Shown here: positions 1 through 7,461 of the stretch, piece after piece
How the letters are laid out: each line of letters starts with the position of its first letter
Numbering within the stretch: position 1 is the stretch's first letter
NCBI GenBank assembly: GCA_963558655.1
Contig: CAUWHJ010000018.1
Span: 1 to 62,227 of the forward strand
Length of the DNA: 62,227 nt
Reading direction: 5' to 3'
Source: UMGS1590 sp963558655
GTDB taxonomy: Bacteria > Bacillota > Peptococcia > Peptococcales > Peptococcaceae
Program-made: the position numbers and the translations under genes
The notes under the pieces: generated by a model
Databases searched by the model: none
Seen by the model: only the letters and a program-made list of their open reading frames with translations
What the model was told of the DNA's origin: nothing

Positions 1-51
1 AGCGCATGACTGTTAATCATGATGTCACTGGTTCGAGCCCAGTTCGGGGAG
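1..51 (+). tRNA. tRNA-Asn (GTT), 5' part outside the window
   Basis: Only the 3' two thirds are present. The anticodon stem CATGA/TCATG (5-9 and 17-21) encloses the loop CTGTTAA, giving anticodon GTT at 12-14, which reads asparagine codons. The T arm ACTGG/CCAGT encloses TTCGAGC, and TCGGGGA (44-50) is the 3' acceptor strand, with G51 as discriminator. The following bases are CCT, so the full CCA tail is not encoded and would have to be added after transcription. Confidence 0.95.
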
Positions 52-56
52 CCTTT

Positions 57-85
57 AGAGACAGGAAATATCCTGTCTCTTTTTT
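57..85 (+). terminator. Intrinsic terminator after tRNA-Asn
   Basis: A perfect 10-bp stem AGAGACAGGA/TCCTGTCTCT (57-66 and 71-80) with a 4-base loop runs into a T tract. It ends the tRNA transcript. Confidence 0.93.
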
Positions 86-181
86 GTATGTTGATGATGT
101 TTGCATTGGAACATTTTCCGTGGTACTATTATAGAGTTATATGTTTGGAAAAAAGGCGAGATTGTGTTGGGAGGGACAGTA

Positions 182-730
182 ATGTTAGTGATAGACTGTT
201 GTGTAAGAGGCGATACATCAACAACGTGTAGATATTATCAGGCGTATTTACAGAAATACGCGCCTCAGAATGTGACTGTTTTAGAGTTATCGAAGCAAAA
301 TTTGGCACCTGTTGATGCTGCTTATTTGCAACAAAGAGATGCCTTGCGTTATGCAGGAGAATTTTCAAATGCGTTCTTCGATTTGGCACGACAATTTCGT
401 GATGCAGATGAAATTTTAATTGCTGCACCGTACTGGGATTTATCGTTTCCGGCGTTGCTAAAGGTTTATCTGGAATATGTTGCTGTTTGTGATTTAACGT
501 TTGGTTATAATGCCGAGGGGCAGGCAGAAGGTTATTGTCGAGCGAAGCAGTTGTTGTATTTTTCCAGTTGTGGCGGCTATGTGGGCGAACAGCATTTGGG
601 CTATGATTACATTCGTGCATTTGCCGATATGTTAGGAATTTATGATTGTAAGGCTTATACGCTTGAAGGCATGGACATTGATCCCTCAAAACGCGAAGAG
701 TTGCTGGCGGAAGCCATTGCTCGTTTATGA
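182..730 (+). CDS. Flavodoxin-like NAD(P)H-dependent oxidoreductase
   Basis: A 182-residue protein resembling the flavodoxin-fold NAD(P)H:quinone/azo reductase group. It has an N-terminal beta strand (LVIDCCVRGD) leading into an FMN-phosphate type loop with Ser/Thr residues, a central APYWDLSFPALLKVYLEYV segment typical of the family, and a late SSCGGYVG stretch. The open frame extends upstream to 101, but the ATG at 182 follows GGGAGG at the right distance, so I start it there. It stands alone between two terminators. The substrate (quinone, flavin or nitro compound) cannot be told from sequence. Confidence 0.8.
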   Translation: MLVIDCCVRGDTSTTCRYYQAYLQKYAPQNVTVLELSKQNLAPVDAAYLQQRDALRYAGEFSNAFFDLARQFRDADEILIAAPYWDLSFPALLKVYLEYVAVCDLTFGYNAEGQAEGYCRAKQLLYFSSCGGYVGEQHLGYDYIRAFADMLGIYDCKAYTLEGMDIDPSKREELLAEAIARL

Positions 731-745
731 ATATTGCTACGATGA

Positions 746-774
746 GAAGAGCGCGTTAAGACGTGCTCTTTTTT
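746..774 (+). terminator. Intrinsic terminator
   Basis: A stem AGAGCGCG/CGTGCTCT (one G.T pair) with a TTAAGA loop is followed by six T, directly after the flavodoxin-like gene. Confidence 0.85.
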
Positions 775-1046
775 CGCGGTTTGTGCTGTACAAATCCCGG
801 AGCGATCACAAAGACAGGGATGGGATGGTTAAGCGAACAAGCGAATAGTGGGAGAAAATATTGAAGTGCTGGGTCAAATTGCTGAGCAGCGAACAGCAGA
901 AGCAAATGGTGCGTCGATAAAAATGGTTGAAATAACGTTAGTTTTGTTGCGCCGGTATTGTTTTTTTCACTCGCGGTTTATCTGTACAAAATGCAGATGC
1001 TTGCACAGATAAAAGGGGGCTGTTTATCGGTTGTTTAGCTTCTTAT
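775..1046. other. Intergenic stretch without a convincing gene
   Basis: About 270 bases hold no open frame with a ribosome site. A coding-like run near 847-940 lacks a start signal and is closed by stops, so it may be a decayed gene, but I cannot name a parent. The only clear structure is the inverted repeat at 977-1013. Confidence 0.4.
977..1013. repeat. Perfect 9-bp inverted repeat upstream of the PAP2 gene
   Basis: TTTATCTGT (977-985) and ACAGATAAA (1005-1013) are exact inverted copies, 19 bases apart, ending 33 bases before the -10 box at 1049. There is no T tract, so an operator or RNA hairpin is more likely than a terminator. Confidence 0.5.
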
Positions 1047-1054
1047 GGTACAAT
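1046..1054 (+). promoter_or_regulatory. Extended -10 promoter for the PAP2 gene
   Basis: TGG followed by TACAAT forms an extended -10 element 22 bases before the ATG. No good -35 box is seen at normal spacing, which fits extended -10 promoters. Confidence 0.55.
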
Positions 1055-1076
1055 AGAGACGAGGGGAGTTGATGCA

Positions 1077-1628
1077 ATGATTTATAATGCAGATTTTGCC
1101 ATCTTGACCTTTATTCAGGACCACTTGCGTACGCCGTTGGGTGATGGATTGATGCCCGTGTTGACGGCATTGGGAAATGCTGGCGTGATTTGGATTGCGT
1201 TGGGGCTTGTGCTGCTTTTAAGAAAACATTGGCGGCGTACAGGTTTTTTAGTGTTGTTGGCCCTTGGCGTTGAAGCGTTGTTTTGTAATGTGCTTTTGAA
1301 ACCGCTCATAGCCCGTCCTCGCCCTTTTCAGATATATGATGTGGTGCAGCTTTTGATTGCACAGCCACTGGATTATTCTTTTCCTTCCGGACACACCGGT
1401 GCAGCTTTTGCGGTGGTTGCGGCGCTTTATTTTGCCAAAGTGCGCCATTGGTATGTGGCGTTGATTCCGGCGCTTGTCATTGCCTTTTCGCGGCTTTATC
1501 TTTATGTGCATTTTCCAACCGATGTCCTTGGTGGTATTGTCATTGGCGTGTTCAGCGCTTGGCTGGTGTGGAAGGTATTTGTGCGTATAGAAAGCTACCG
1601 GACACGAAAAAGGCAGGACTGTGATTGA
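1077..1628 (+). CDS. PAP2-family membrane phosphatase
   Basis: A 183-residue integral membrane protein of the type 2 phosphatidic acid phosphatase family. All three catalytic motifs are present: KPLIARPRP (about residues 75-83), PSGHTG with the catalytic His (about 104-109), and SRLYLYVHFPTDV, carrying the nucleophilic His and the Asp partner (about 137-149). Four to six hydrophobic helices surround them. Small bacterial members dephosphorylate undecaprenyl pyrophosphate (BcrC type) or phospholipid intermediates; which applies here is inference. The start has a GAGGGGAG ribosome site. Its stop overlaps the -35 box of the next promoter. Confidence 0.9.
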   Translation: MIYNADFAILTFIQDHLRTPLGDGLMPVLTALGNAGVIWIALGLVLLLRKHWRRTGFLVLLALGVEALFCNVLLKPLIARPRPFQIYDVVQLLIAQPLDYSFPSGHTGAAFAVVAALYFAKVRHWYVALIPALVIAFSRLYLYVHFPTDVLGGIVIGVFSAWLVWKVFVRIESYRTRKRQDCD

Positions 1629-1654
1629 CAACGTTGCGCTTATTTTGCTATACT
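1625..1654 (+). promoter_or_regulatory. Sigma-A promoter of the ABC-F leader
   Basis: TTGACA (1625-1630) and TATACT (1649-1654) are separated by 18 bases. The -35 box overlaps the stop codon of the PAP2 gene. Transcription would start near 1661, giving a leader of about 320 bases before the ABC-F start codon. Confidence 0.88.
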
Positions 1655-1684
1655 AAATCCGACTTTTTAAGAAGGATGAGAGAA

Positions 1685-1777
1685 ATGGCATTATATCCAA
1701 CCGACCAACGTGTAAAACGAATCAACTCTGTACAATTCAATCCGATGAAACATTGTACAGAGTATAGCGATAAATAA
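1685..1777 (+). CDS. Candidate 30-residue leader peptide of the ABC-F attenuator
   Basis: A short ORF beginning MALYPTDQRVK and ending HCTEYSDK. It has a ribosome site (AAGGA, 1671-1676 region) and lies just downstream of a strong promoter. Codons 14-26 overlap both arms of the first leader hairpin (1726-1762), and codons 20-22 (CCGATGAAA) are the bases that can pair with 1788-1796. A ribosome stalled on this ORF would therefore change which RNA helices form. I recognise no homologue. The peptide role is inferred from its position and from known leader-controlled ABC-F genes. Confidence 0.6.
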   Translation: MALYPTDQRVKRINSVQFNPMKHCTEYSDK

Positions 1778-1796
1778 CGCGAAAAGTTTTCATCGG
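1726..1796 (+). promoter_or_regulatory. Mutually exclusive leader helices (candidate ribosome sensor)
   Basis: Helix 1 is CTCTGTACAA/TTGTACAGAG (1726-1735 and 1753-1762, 10 perfect bp). Its loop contains CCGATGAAA (1742-1750), an exact complement of TTTCATCGG (1788-1796). The second pairing borders the first terminator at 1801. Choice between helices could decide termination. The pairings are visible in sequence; their switching is inference. Confidence 0.6.
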
Positions 1797-1800
1797 AAAG

Positions 1801-1831
1801 CAGGGAGTAGGCACATCTGTTCCCTGTTTTT
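1801..1831 (+). terminator. Leader terminator 1
   Basis: CAGGGA (1801-1806) pairs with TCCCTG (1821-1826) and is followed by TTTTT. The stem is short, so it is the weakest of the three leader terminators. Confidence 0.5.
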
Positions 1832-1849
1832 CGGCTACGCTTTTTTCGT

Positions 1850-1884
1850 AAGGCTGTGGACAATGTTTTGTCTGCGGCCTTTTT
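1850..1884 (+). terminator. Leader terminator 2
   Basis: A 14-bp stem, AAGGCTGTGGACAA with TTGTCTGCGGCCTT (1850-1863 and 1868-1881), including three G.T pairs, with a 4-base loop and a T tract. Confidence 0.75.
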
Positions 1885-1907
1885 GCATATAGAGGGGCAG
1901 TGTGCCT

Positions 1908-1957
1908 AAAGCAGAAGGCTTGAACCAGATGGTTCACCTTCTGCTTTTTTGTTTTTT
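1908..1957 (+). terminator. Leader terminator 3, just before the ABC-F ribosome site
   Basis: AAAGCAGAAGG pairs with a 3' arm ending CTTCTGCTTT, and TGAACC pairs with GGTTCA inside it. Two T tracts follow (1945-1957). It ends about 10 bases before the AAAGGAAGAGA ribosome site, so read-through is required for ABC-F expression from the upstream promoter. Confidence 0.88.
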
Positions 1958-1982
1958 TGAATGAAAGGAAGAGATTTATACA

Positions 1983-3524
1983 ATGAGTGTGTTAGAATTA
2001 GAAAATTTATCTCATGCGATCGGTGATCGTGTTTTGTATCAGAAAGCGAATTTTTCTTTGAATAAAGGAGAGCATGTGGGGCTTGTTGGCGTTAATGGCA
2101 GCGGTAAGAGCACCTTGCTGAAAATTATTACTGGCGATATTGTGCCAGATGCTGGCTTTGTGCGCTGGCAAAAAGATATTACTGTTGCGTGTTTGGACCA
2201 ATATGCGGCGATAGACCCGGCACTGACGGTGCAAGCCTACTTGCGTTCCGCTTTTGCATATCTTGACGCTGTGCAAGAGGCGCTTTCTGCGCTTTATGCA
2301 GCGATGGCAGAGGGGGATACCAGCAGCGAAATGTTAAATCAGGCGGCGAGTTATCAAGAAACGCTTGAGCGAGAAGGTTTTTATGAAATTGAAGCGCGTA
2401 TTGCACAGGTGGCTCAGGGATTGGGTCTGGCAGCGCTGGGGTATGAACGACCCGTCGCAGAAATGAGTGGTGGGCAACGTGCGAAACTTATCTTGGGAAA
2501 ATTATTGCTGGCTCAGCCTGACGTTTTGCTTTTAGATGAACCAACAAATTTTCTTGATAAAGCCCATGTGGATTGGCTGGCAGACACTTTAATGTCGAGT
2601 GAGAAAGCGTTTATCGTTGTTTCGCATGATGAGACGTTTTTGCAGCGGGTATGCAACCGCATTTGTGATATTGATGAAAAGAAACTGAGAAAGTATGATG
2701 GCACGTATAGTGAGTTTCTGAAAAAGAAAACGTTTTTACGAGAGGATTATATAAGGAAATACGCTGCCCAGCAACGCGAGATTAAGAAAACGGAAGCGTT
2801 TATTCGCAAAAATATCGCTGGACGAAATGCTAAAATGGCGCGTGGGCGTCAAAAACAACTCAACCGTTTAGAGCGTATGGAAGCTTTATCGCAAAAAGAG
2901 GCCAAACCCAGCTTTCAATTTTCTGCCTTGCCATTTTCTGCAAGAGAAATGCTTGTTACATCGCAGCTTGTGGTGGGGTATCAATATCCACTTTTGCAGG
3001 GCATTGATTTTCGTGTAAAGGGTGGGCAGAAGATTGTGATGACAGGGTTTAATGGTATTGGAAAATCCACGCTGTTAAAAACATTGGTTGGTCACTTATC
3101 ACCCATCTCGGGGTCGTACCATTTTTCAGAGCAGGTGAGAGTGGCTTATTTTGCTCAGGAATTGAGCTGGAGAGATGCGACACAAACGCCGCTTCAGATT
3201 GTTCATGATGCCAATCCGCATTTGTCACGCAAAAATGTTCGCCAACATTTGGCGCAGTGCGGACTTTCAAGCGCACTTGTGGAGCAACCGATAGGTGCGC
3301 TTAGCGGCGGAGAACTGGTCAAGGTAAAATTGTGCCTGCTTGGCTTTATACCTTGCAATTTTCTCATCTTAGATGAGCCGACCAATCATCTTGACCGCTT
3401 GGCAAAGATGGCGCTGCAAGAAGCGTTGCAGCAGTTTCAAGGAACGGTGCTTTTGGTATCTCACGAAGAAGCATTCTATCGTGGTTGGATTGACGAAATT
3501 ATTGATATTACAAAAAGTTGTTGA
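1983..3524 (+). CDS. ABC-F family ATPase, possibly a ribosome-protection resistance factor
   Basis: A 513-residue protein with two ABC domains and no membrane segments, the mark of the ABC-F class, which acts in the ribosomal E site. Domain 1 has Walker A GVNGSGKSTLL, signature MSGGQ and Walker B LLLDEPTNFLD. Domain 2 has GFNGIGKSTLL, LSGGE and LILDEPTNHLD. A charged linker around residues 250-310 (RKNIAGRNAKMARGRQKQL) corresponds to the P-site tRNA interaction motif. Some members are housekeeping translation factors; others give resistance to lincosamides, pleuromutilins and streptogramin A. Control by a leader peptide with terminators favours the resistance type, but this is inference. It is monocistronic. 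Confidence 0.88.
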   Translation: MSVLELENLSHAIGDRVLYQKANFSLNKGEHVGLVGVNGSGKSTLLKIITGDIVPDAGFVRWQKDITVACLDQYAAIDPALTVQAYLRSAFAYLDAVQEALSALYAAMAEGDTSSEMLNQAASYQETLEREGFYEIEARIAQVAQGLGLAALGYERPVAEMSGGQRAKLILGKLLLAQPDVLLLDEPTNFLDKAHVDWLADTLMSSEKAFIVVSHDETFLQRVCNRICDIDEKKLRKYDGTYSEFLKKKTFLREDYIRKYAAQQREIKKTEAFIRKNIAGRNAKMARGRQKQLNRLERMEALSQKEAKPSFQFSALPFSAREMLVTSQLVVGYQYPLLQGIDFRVKGGQKIVMTGFNGIGKSTLLKTLVGHLSPISGSYHFSEQVRVAYFAQELSWRDATQTPLQIVHDANPHLSRKNVRQHLAQCGLSSALVEQPIGALSGGELVKVKLCLLGFIPCNFLILDEPTNHLDRLAKMALQEALQQFQGTVLLVSHEEAFYRGWIDEIIDITKSC

Positions 3525-3590
3525 TGAGGTTTTAGTGAAAAATATGATGAGGACATAAAATTGTTACCACCAATTTTTGTCAATTTGTGC

Positions 3591-3619
3591 TTGTAATTTC
3601 AACAAAGGTGGCGTATAGT
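3591..3619 (+). promoter_or_regulatory. Sigma-A promoter of the flavoprotein operon
   Basis: TTGTAA (3591-3596), a 17-base spacer and TATAGT (3614-3619) lie 74 bases before the flavoprotein start. Confidence 0.75.
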
Positions 3620-3692
3620 ACAAAGTGACTGAAAATTCAACACTGTACATTGTTAAAGTATCTGTGTTTTTCTGATTAAAGGAGAGTTTGTG

Positions 3693-5636
3693 ATGACCAA
3701 TAATAGCTATGAATGGCCATACACCAATGAATTTGGCATAGAAGAGACGGTTGAGACCGATGTTCTTGTACTTGGCGGTGGATTGGCCGGGTGCTTTGCG
3801 GCGATCGCGGCAGCGGAAAAAGGACAAAAAGTGGTTTTGGTTGAGAAAGGTGCAACAAAGCGTAGTGGTTCGGCAGGAACAGGGTTTGATCATTGGGAAT
3901 CTGCCTGCACTAATCCGTGCTCTAAGGTGACACCGGAAGAAATTGCTTATGCGTACATTGACGAACAAGATCATTATTCCAATGGGATCGCACATTACAT
4001 TGAGTGTCGTGAAGGTTATGACCGTTTGCTGGATTTGGAGCGTTTCGGTGGTAAGATTCGTGATACTGAGGATGAATTTGCAGGCGCCGAATTTCGTGAT
4101 GAAGATACAAAGCTCATGTTTGCGTACGATTATGAAAATAAATTTACGTTGCGTGTTTGGGGTTCAACGTTCAAACCAGCTCTCTATGCTGAACTGAAAC
4201 GGTTGGGCGTGACGGTGTATGATCGCACGGAGGCAACAGCACTTTTAACGACTGTGGAGAATGGAAGAAAACGTGGTATTGGTGCCATTGGTATGAACGT
4301 GCGCACAGGAAAACTTCTCATATTTAAAGCTAAGGCAACGTTGCTTACAATGTCTCGCCCAGCGCGTGTTTGGCTGTTTAATCCAGACTTGGTAGGATTG
4401 TGTGAATTTCGCCCAATGCAGTCGATTGGCAGCGGTCATGCGATGGGATGGCGTGCAGGTATAGAATTTGCGCTCATGGAAAAATCTGTGAAGGCAGAAT
4501 TTTCTGCTGCTGGGCGCAGTTTTCCGCCGTATGGTGCCGGAAATAATCATAATACTTGGTATGCTGCGACGATGGTTGATGCGCGTGGGGTAGAAATTCC
4601 TTATTTGGATCGTGATGGACGTGTATTGCAGACTGTGTCAGAACGTTATTATCCAGCACCGGGACAAAAATTTTTCCTTAAGGGTGGTGTCATTGATAAC
4701 CCTAAGTATGCATATCGTGGGCCGGAGACGATGCCGTTTGATGAGTTGATGAAACGTGGCTATCAATTGCCATTTTATGCAGATCTCAGTCGTATGCCTG
4801 AAATGGAACGCAAAGTGATTTGGGGCATGATGGTTGGCGAAGAGGCAAAAACAAAAATTCCAATTTTGAAATATTACAGTGAACATGGTTTTGACCCAAA
4901 TAAACACGCCTTACAAAGCTATGGGACTGGTTGGCAAAGTGCATCGTTTTTGCCGCAAGAGCGACAGTTCTTTGGCGCACCGGGGGGTGTCATGCATGAT
5001 TGGGATTTGAAAACCAATTTGGATGGTGTTTATGTTGCAGGCGATCAGCTTTTTGCTTCCGACTGTGCCGGATTTGCTTGTGCAACGGGGCACTATGCGG
5101 GGCGTAAGGCGGCAGATTATGCACAAACGGTTTCTTTGGCAGAGGTGGCACGTGAAGATGTGGAAGCAGAGCGTGCACGCCTTTATGCACCAATGTATCG
5201 ACAAGACGGTATTAGCTGGAAGGAACTGAATATGGCCATCAGTAAAGCTATGCAAAATTACTGTGGCGGGGTAAAGTGTAAGGATTTGCTGTTGGAAGGT
5301 CTGGATTTGTTGAAGCATTATCGTAAAGAGATTGTGCCACAGCTTTATGCCTATAATCCACATGATCTGATGCGTACCCACGAAGTGTTGGACATTCTTG
5401 ATGTAGCAGAGTTGGTATTACATGCGTCGTTGCTTCGCGAATCCAGCTCTAAACAATTATGTTTTGAGCGCAGTGATTTTCCTGAGATGGACCCTGAAAA
5501 GGATCGTCGTTTTATCACAGTACGACAAGAAGATGGGAAAGTGGTGGCAGGTAGTGTACCATTGGACTATTTTGGTGATTTAAAGCAGAATTATTTGGCA
5601 CATAATCAGGATTATGTAGAAGGGAGGGAGCAATAA
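3693..5636 (+). CDS. FAD-dependent oxidoreductase, fumarate reductase / AprA-like flavoprotein subunit
   Basis: A 647-residue soluble flavoprotein. The N-terminus has the dinucleotide-binding fold DVLVLGGGLAGCFAAIAAAEKG followed by VVLVEKG and a Ser/Gly-rich RSGSAGTG loop, as in the fumarate reductase/succinate dehydrogenase/adenylylsulfate reductase alpha family. A late GVYVAGDQLFASDCAGFACATGHYAG stretch closes the FAD site. The next gene encodes a two-cluster ferredoxin, as in the AprA/AprB layout, so electrons probably pass between the two. The usual sulfate-reduction partner genes are absent, so APS is unlikely as substrate. ATG 3693 (after GTG 3690) is best spaced from AAAGGAGA. Confidence 0.82.
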   Translation: MTNNSYEWPYTNEFGIEETVETDVLVLGGGLAGCFAAIAAAEKGQKVVLVEKGATKRSGSAGTGFDHWESACTNPCSKVTPEEIAYAYIDEQDHYSNGIAHYIECREGYDRLLDLERFGGKIRDTEDEFAGAEFRDEDTKLMFAYDYENKFTLRVWGSTFKPALYAELKRLGVTVYDRTEATALLTTVENGRKRGIGAIGMNVRTGKLLIFKAKATLLTMSRPARVWLFNPDLVGLCEFRPMQSIGSGHAMGWRAGIEFALMEKSVKAEFSAAGRSFPPYGAGNNHNTWYAATMVDARGVEIPYLDRDGRVLQTVSERYYPAPGQKFFLKGGVIDNPKYAYRGPETMPFDELMKRGYQLPFYADLSRMPEMERKVIWGMMVGEEAKTKIPILKYYSEHGFDPNKHALQSYGTGWQSASFLPQERQFFGAPGGVMHDWDLKTNLDGVYVAGDQLFASDCAGFACATGHYAGRKAADYAQTVSLAEVAREDVEAERARLYAPMYRQDGISWKELNMAISKAMQNYCGGVKCKDLLLEGLDLLKHYRKEIVPQLYAYNPHDLMRTHEVLDILDVAELVLHASLLRESSSKQLCFERSDFPEMDPEKDRRFITVRQEDGKVVAGSVPLDYFGDLKQNYLAHNQDYVEGREQ

Positions 5637-5638
5637 TT

Positions 5639-5935
5639 ATGAACGAACTTCGGGCAAATGTTGTACCTTGCAGTGCAACGCCGATTTTATTTGATGATAC
5701 TAAGTGCGTTGGCTGCAATAGTTGTGTAGACATCTGTCAGTGTGATATTTTTATTCCCAATCCGGAAAAAGGAAAGCCGCCAGTTGTGCTTTATCCTGGC
5801 GAATGTTACTATTGTGGCGCCTGCGTGATGGCTTGTCCGGTGGAAGGCGCTATTGATTTACAGCATCCGGTGATGAATCGCGCTAAGTTTATTCCATCAC
5901 GTCAGCCAAAGGGAGGCGAGGGTGATGTCGAGTAG
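5639..5935 (+). CDS. Two-[4Fe-4S] ferredoxin, AprB-like electron-transfer subunit
   Basis: A 98-residue protein with two cluster motifs. The first is CVGCNSCVDICQC (about residues 23-35) and the second CYYCGACVMACP (about 57-68), with a loop between them as in adenylylsulfate reductase beta subunits and small bacterial-type ferredoxins. It starts 2 bases after the flavoprotein stop behind AGGGAGG, and its end overlaps the permease start, so the three genes are translated together. It most likely passes electrons to or from the flavoprotein active site. Confidence 0.88.
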   Translation: MNELRANVVPCSATPILFDDTKCVGCNSCVDICQCDIFIPNPEKGKPPVVLYPGECYYCGACVMACPVEGAIDLQHPVMNRAKFIPSRQPKGGEGDVE

Positions 5936-7319
5936 AGCAGAAACCGTGAAAAAAATTGGCCTTTTTGGCTGTATTGCCAATGGTGTTGGCGCTATCATTG
6001 GTTCCGGAATTTTTGGTGCTTTACCAGAAGGAATCAACAGCATTGGCATCGCCGTTGTACCGGCGTTAATTTTAGCTGTGATCTATACCATTGCTAACAT
6101 GTTTCCGAATGTTTATGCTTCGTCGATCATTCCAACATCCGGTAGCTTTTTCTTGTATTCAACCAAGCTTATTCATCCGTTTTTTGGTCTTTGGATGACG
6201 TTGCAAGGGATGTTGCAGCCAGCGCTCATTGGTACGTTTGCTGTTATGTTTGCAGAGTATTTTGTGGTGCTCTTTCCACAGCTTGCTGGATATGAAATTG
6301 CTATTGGTATTGCTATCTTGCTCATTTTTGGCGTGCTTGCATGGCTTGGCAATCACACCTTTGCTTCGGTTAACAATGTGATGGTTGTTGTAATGCTGTT
6401 GGCAATTGGTATTTATGTATTCGTTGGCGTGCCACATATTGATATGAGTCGGCTTTCGCTGTCTGATAGCTTAGCAAGCGGCATGTCTATTACCAGTTTT
6501 TCTGCTACGGTGGGGCTTTTTACTTCAACGCTTTCTGGTGCAGGTTCGGTATCGCAGATTGCGGATGACACCAAGAATCCAACACGTGATATTCCGCTGA
6601 CATTGATTTTGGCGCCAACGATTGTTTGTATTGTTTACATGCTTATGGCTATCGTTACTTTAGGAACGATGCCTGGTGCGGAAGTAGCAAATCTTGCCGA
6701 TATTGGTGGACAATTTTTAGGATCAGGACTTCTTACCTTCTTTATTGTTGGTGGTCCAATATGCGGTATTATGACATCAATGGTACCGGTTATTATGCTT
6801 TCTTGTGCGCTTATTCAAAGCTCGGCAGACAATGCAGTTTTTCCGGCTTTTGTGGCCAAACGCAACAAGCATGGTGTTTCCACAGTGATTCTTATTTTCG
6901 TGGTGGGCTTTTCCATTTTTCTTGTTGGCACCGGCAGTGGCTTTGGTGAATTGATGACGCTGTTTTCTTTTGTAAACACTGCTTGTGCTGTGCCAACATG
7001 TCTAGTACCGTTTTTTCTGCGGAAAAAATATCCTTATGCCTGTCAACATGCGGGCTTGCGGCTCAACATTCCATTGGTCTACACACTGTCAATTTTTGCG
7101 CTTATCGTTTCAATTTATTTGGCTATTACCATGTTCATTGAGCTGGAACTTTTGAGCTGGATCATTGTTGGTGTGGTTGTTGTGGCAACGGCTGTGTATT
7201 TTTTCCTCCGAGTGTCTTATGTGAAAGCAAAAGGTGGCGATCTTATCGCCGATTTGCGCGCACCATACGCTGATTGGGAAGCGCGTGAAGCAGAATGTGC
7301 GGCCATGGATAATAAATAA
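5925..7319 (+). CDS. APC-superfamily amino acid / amine permease
   Basis: A 464-residue membrane protein with about 12 hydrophobic helices. The first helix holds the family signature GVGAIIGSGIFG, the unwound substrate-binding segment of APC transporters. A conserved SGAGSVSQIADDTKNPTRDIP segment lies in the middle (helix 6 region). Its start overlaps the ferredoxin gene by 11 bases. Co-transcription with a flavoprotein and ferredoxin suggests it imports the substrate of that redox pair, or exchanges substrate and product. The specific amino acid is unknown. A terminator follows directly. Confidence 0.88.
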   Translation: MSSRAETVKKIGLFGCIANGVGAIIGSGIFGALPEGINSIGIAVVPALILAVIYTIANMFPNVYASSIIPTSGSFFLYSTKLIHPFFGLWMTLQGMLQPALIGTFAVMFAEYFVVLFPQLAGYEIAIGIAILLIFGVLAWLGNHTFASVNNVMVVVMLLAIGIYVFVGVPHIDMSRLSLSDSLASGMSITSFSATVGLFTSTLSGAGSVSQIADDTKNPTRDIPLTLILAPTIVCIVYMLMAIVTLGTMPGAEVANLADIGGQFLGSGLLTFFIVGGPICGIMTSMVPVIMLSCALIQSSADNAVFPAFVAKRNKHGVSTVILIFVVGFSIFLVGTGSGFGELMTLFSFVNTACAVPTCLVPFFLRKKYPYACQHAGLRLNIPLVYTLSIFALIVSIYLAITMFIELELLSWIIVGVVVVATAVYFFLRVSYVKAKGGDLIADLRAPYADWEAREAECAAMDNK

Positions 7320-7325
7320 GAGGAT

Positions 7326-7357
7326 AAGGAACGGAGCAAAGTGCTTCGTTCCTTTTT
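7326..7357 (+). terminator. Intrinsic terminator
   Basis: AAGGAACG pairs with CGTTCCTT around a short AGC/GCT inner stem, with a run of six T. It closes the flavoprotein/ferredoxin/permease operon. Confidence 0.9.
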
Positions 7358-7412
7358 TATTGGCGGTATCTTGTTATTCAACTTTTGTGGCGTGATGTCG
7401 CCAAGTGCGCCA

Positions 7413-7441
7413 TTGTGGCTTGTTAGGAAACCGATTATGAT
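7413..7441 (+). promoter_or_regulatory. Promoter of the regulator/ABC exporter operon
   Basis: TTGTGG (7413-7418), 17 bases, TATGAT (7436-7441). The ribosome site AGGAGGTG follows within ten bases, so the transcript leader is very short. Confidence 0.65.
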
Positions 7442-7461
7442 AAAGACAGGAGGTGAGGGTA

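Noticed and set aside
1..51. tRNA-Asn as the attachment site of the prophage
   Set aside because: The prophage integrase is about 53 kb away and sits next to the AEC gene, not next to this tRNA.
129..689. Minus-strand open frame of 186 codons opposite the flavodoxin-like gene
   Set aside because: Composition is His/Gln/Asn-rich, typical of a shadow frame, and the plus-strand gene has a ribosome site and a family match.
847..945. Coding-like run upstream of the PAP2 gene
   Set aside because: It has no start signal, is closed by stops and resembles no protein I know; listed only as an intergenic remark.
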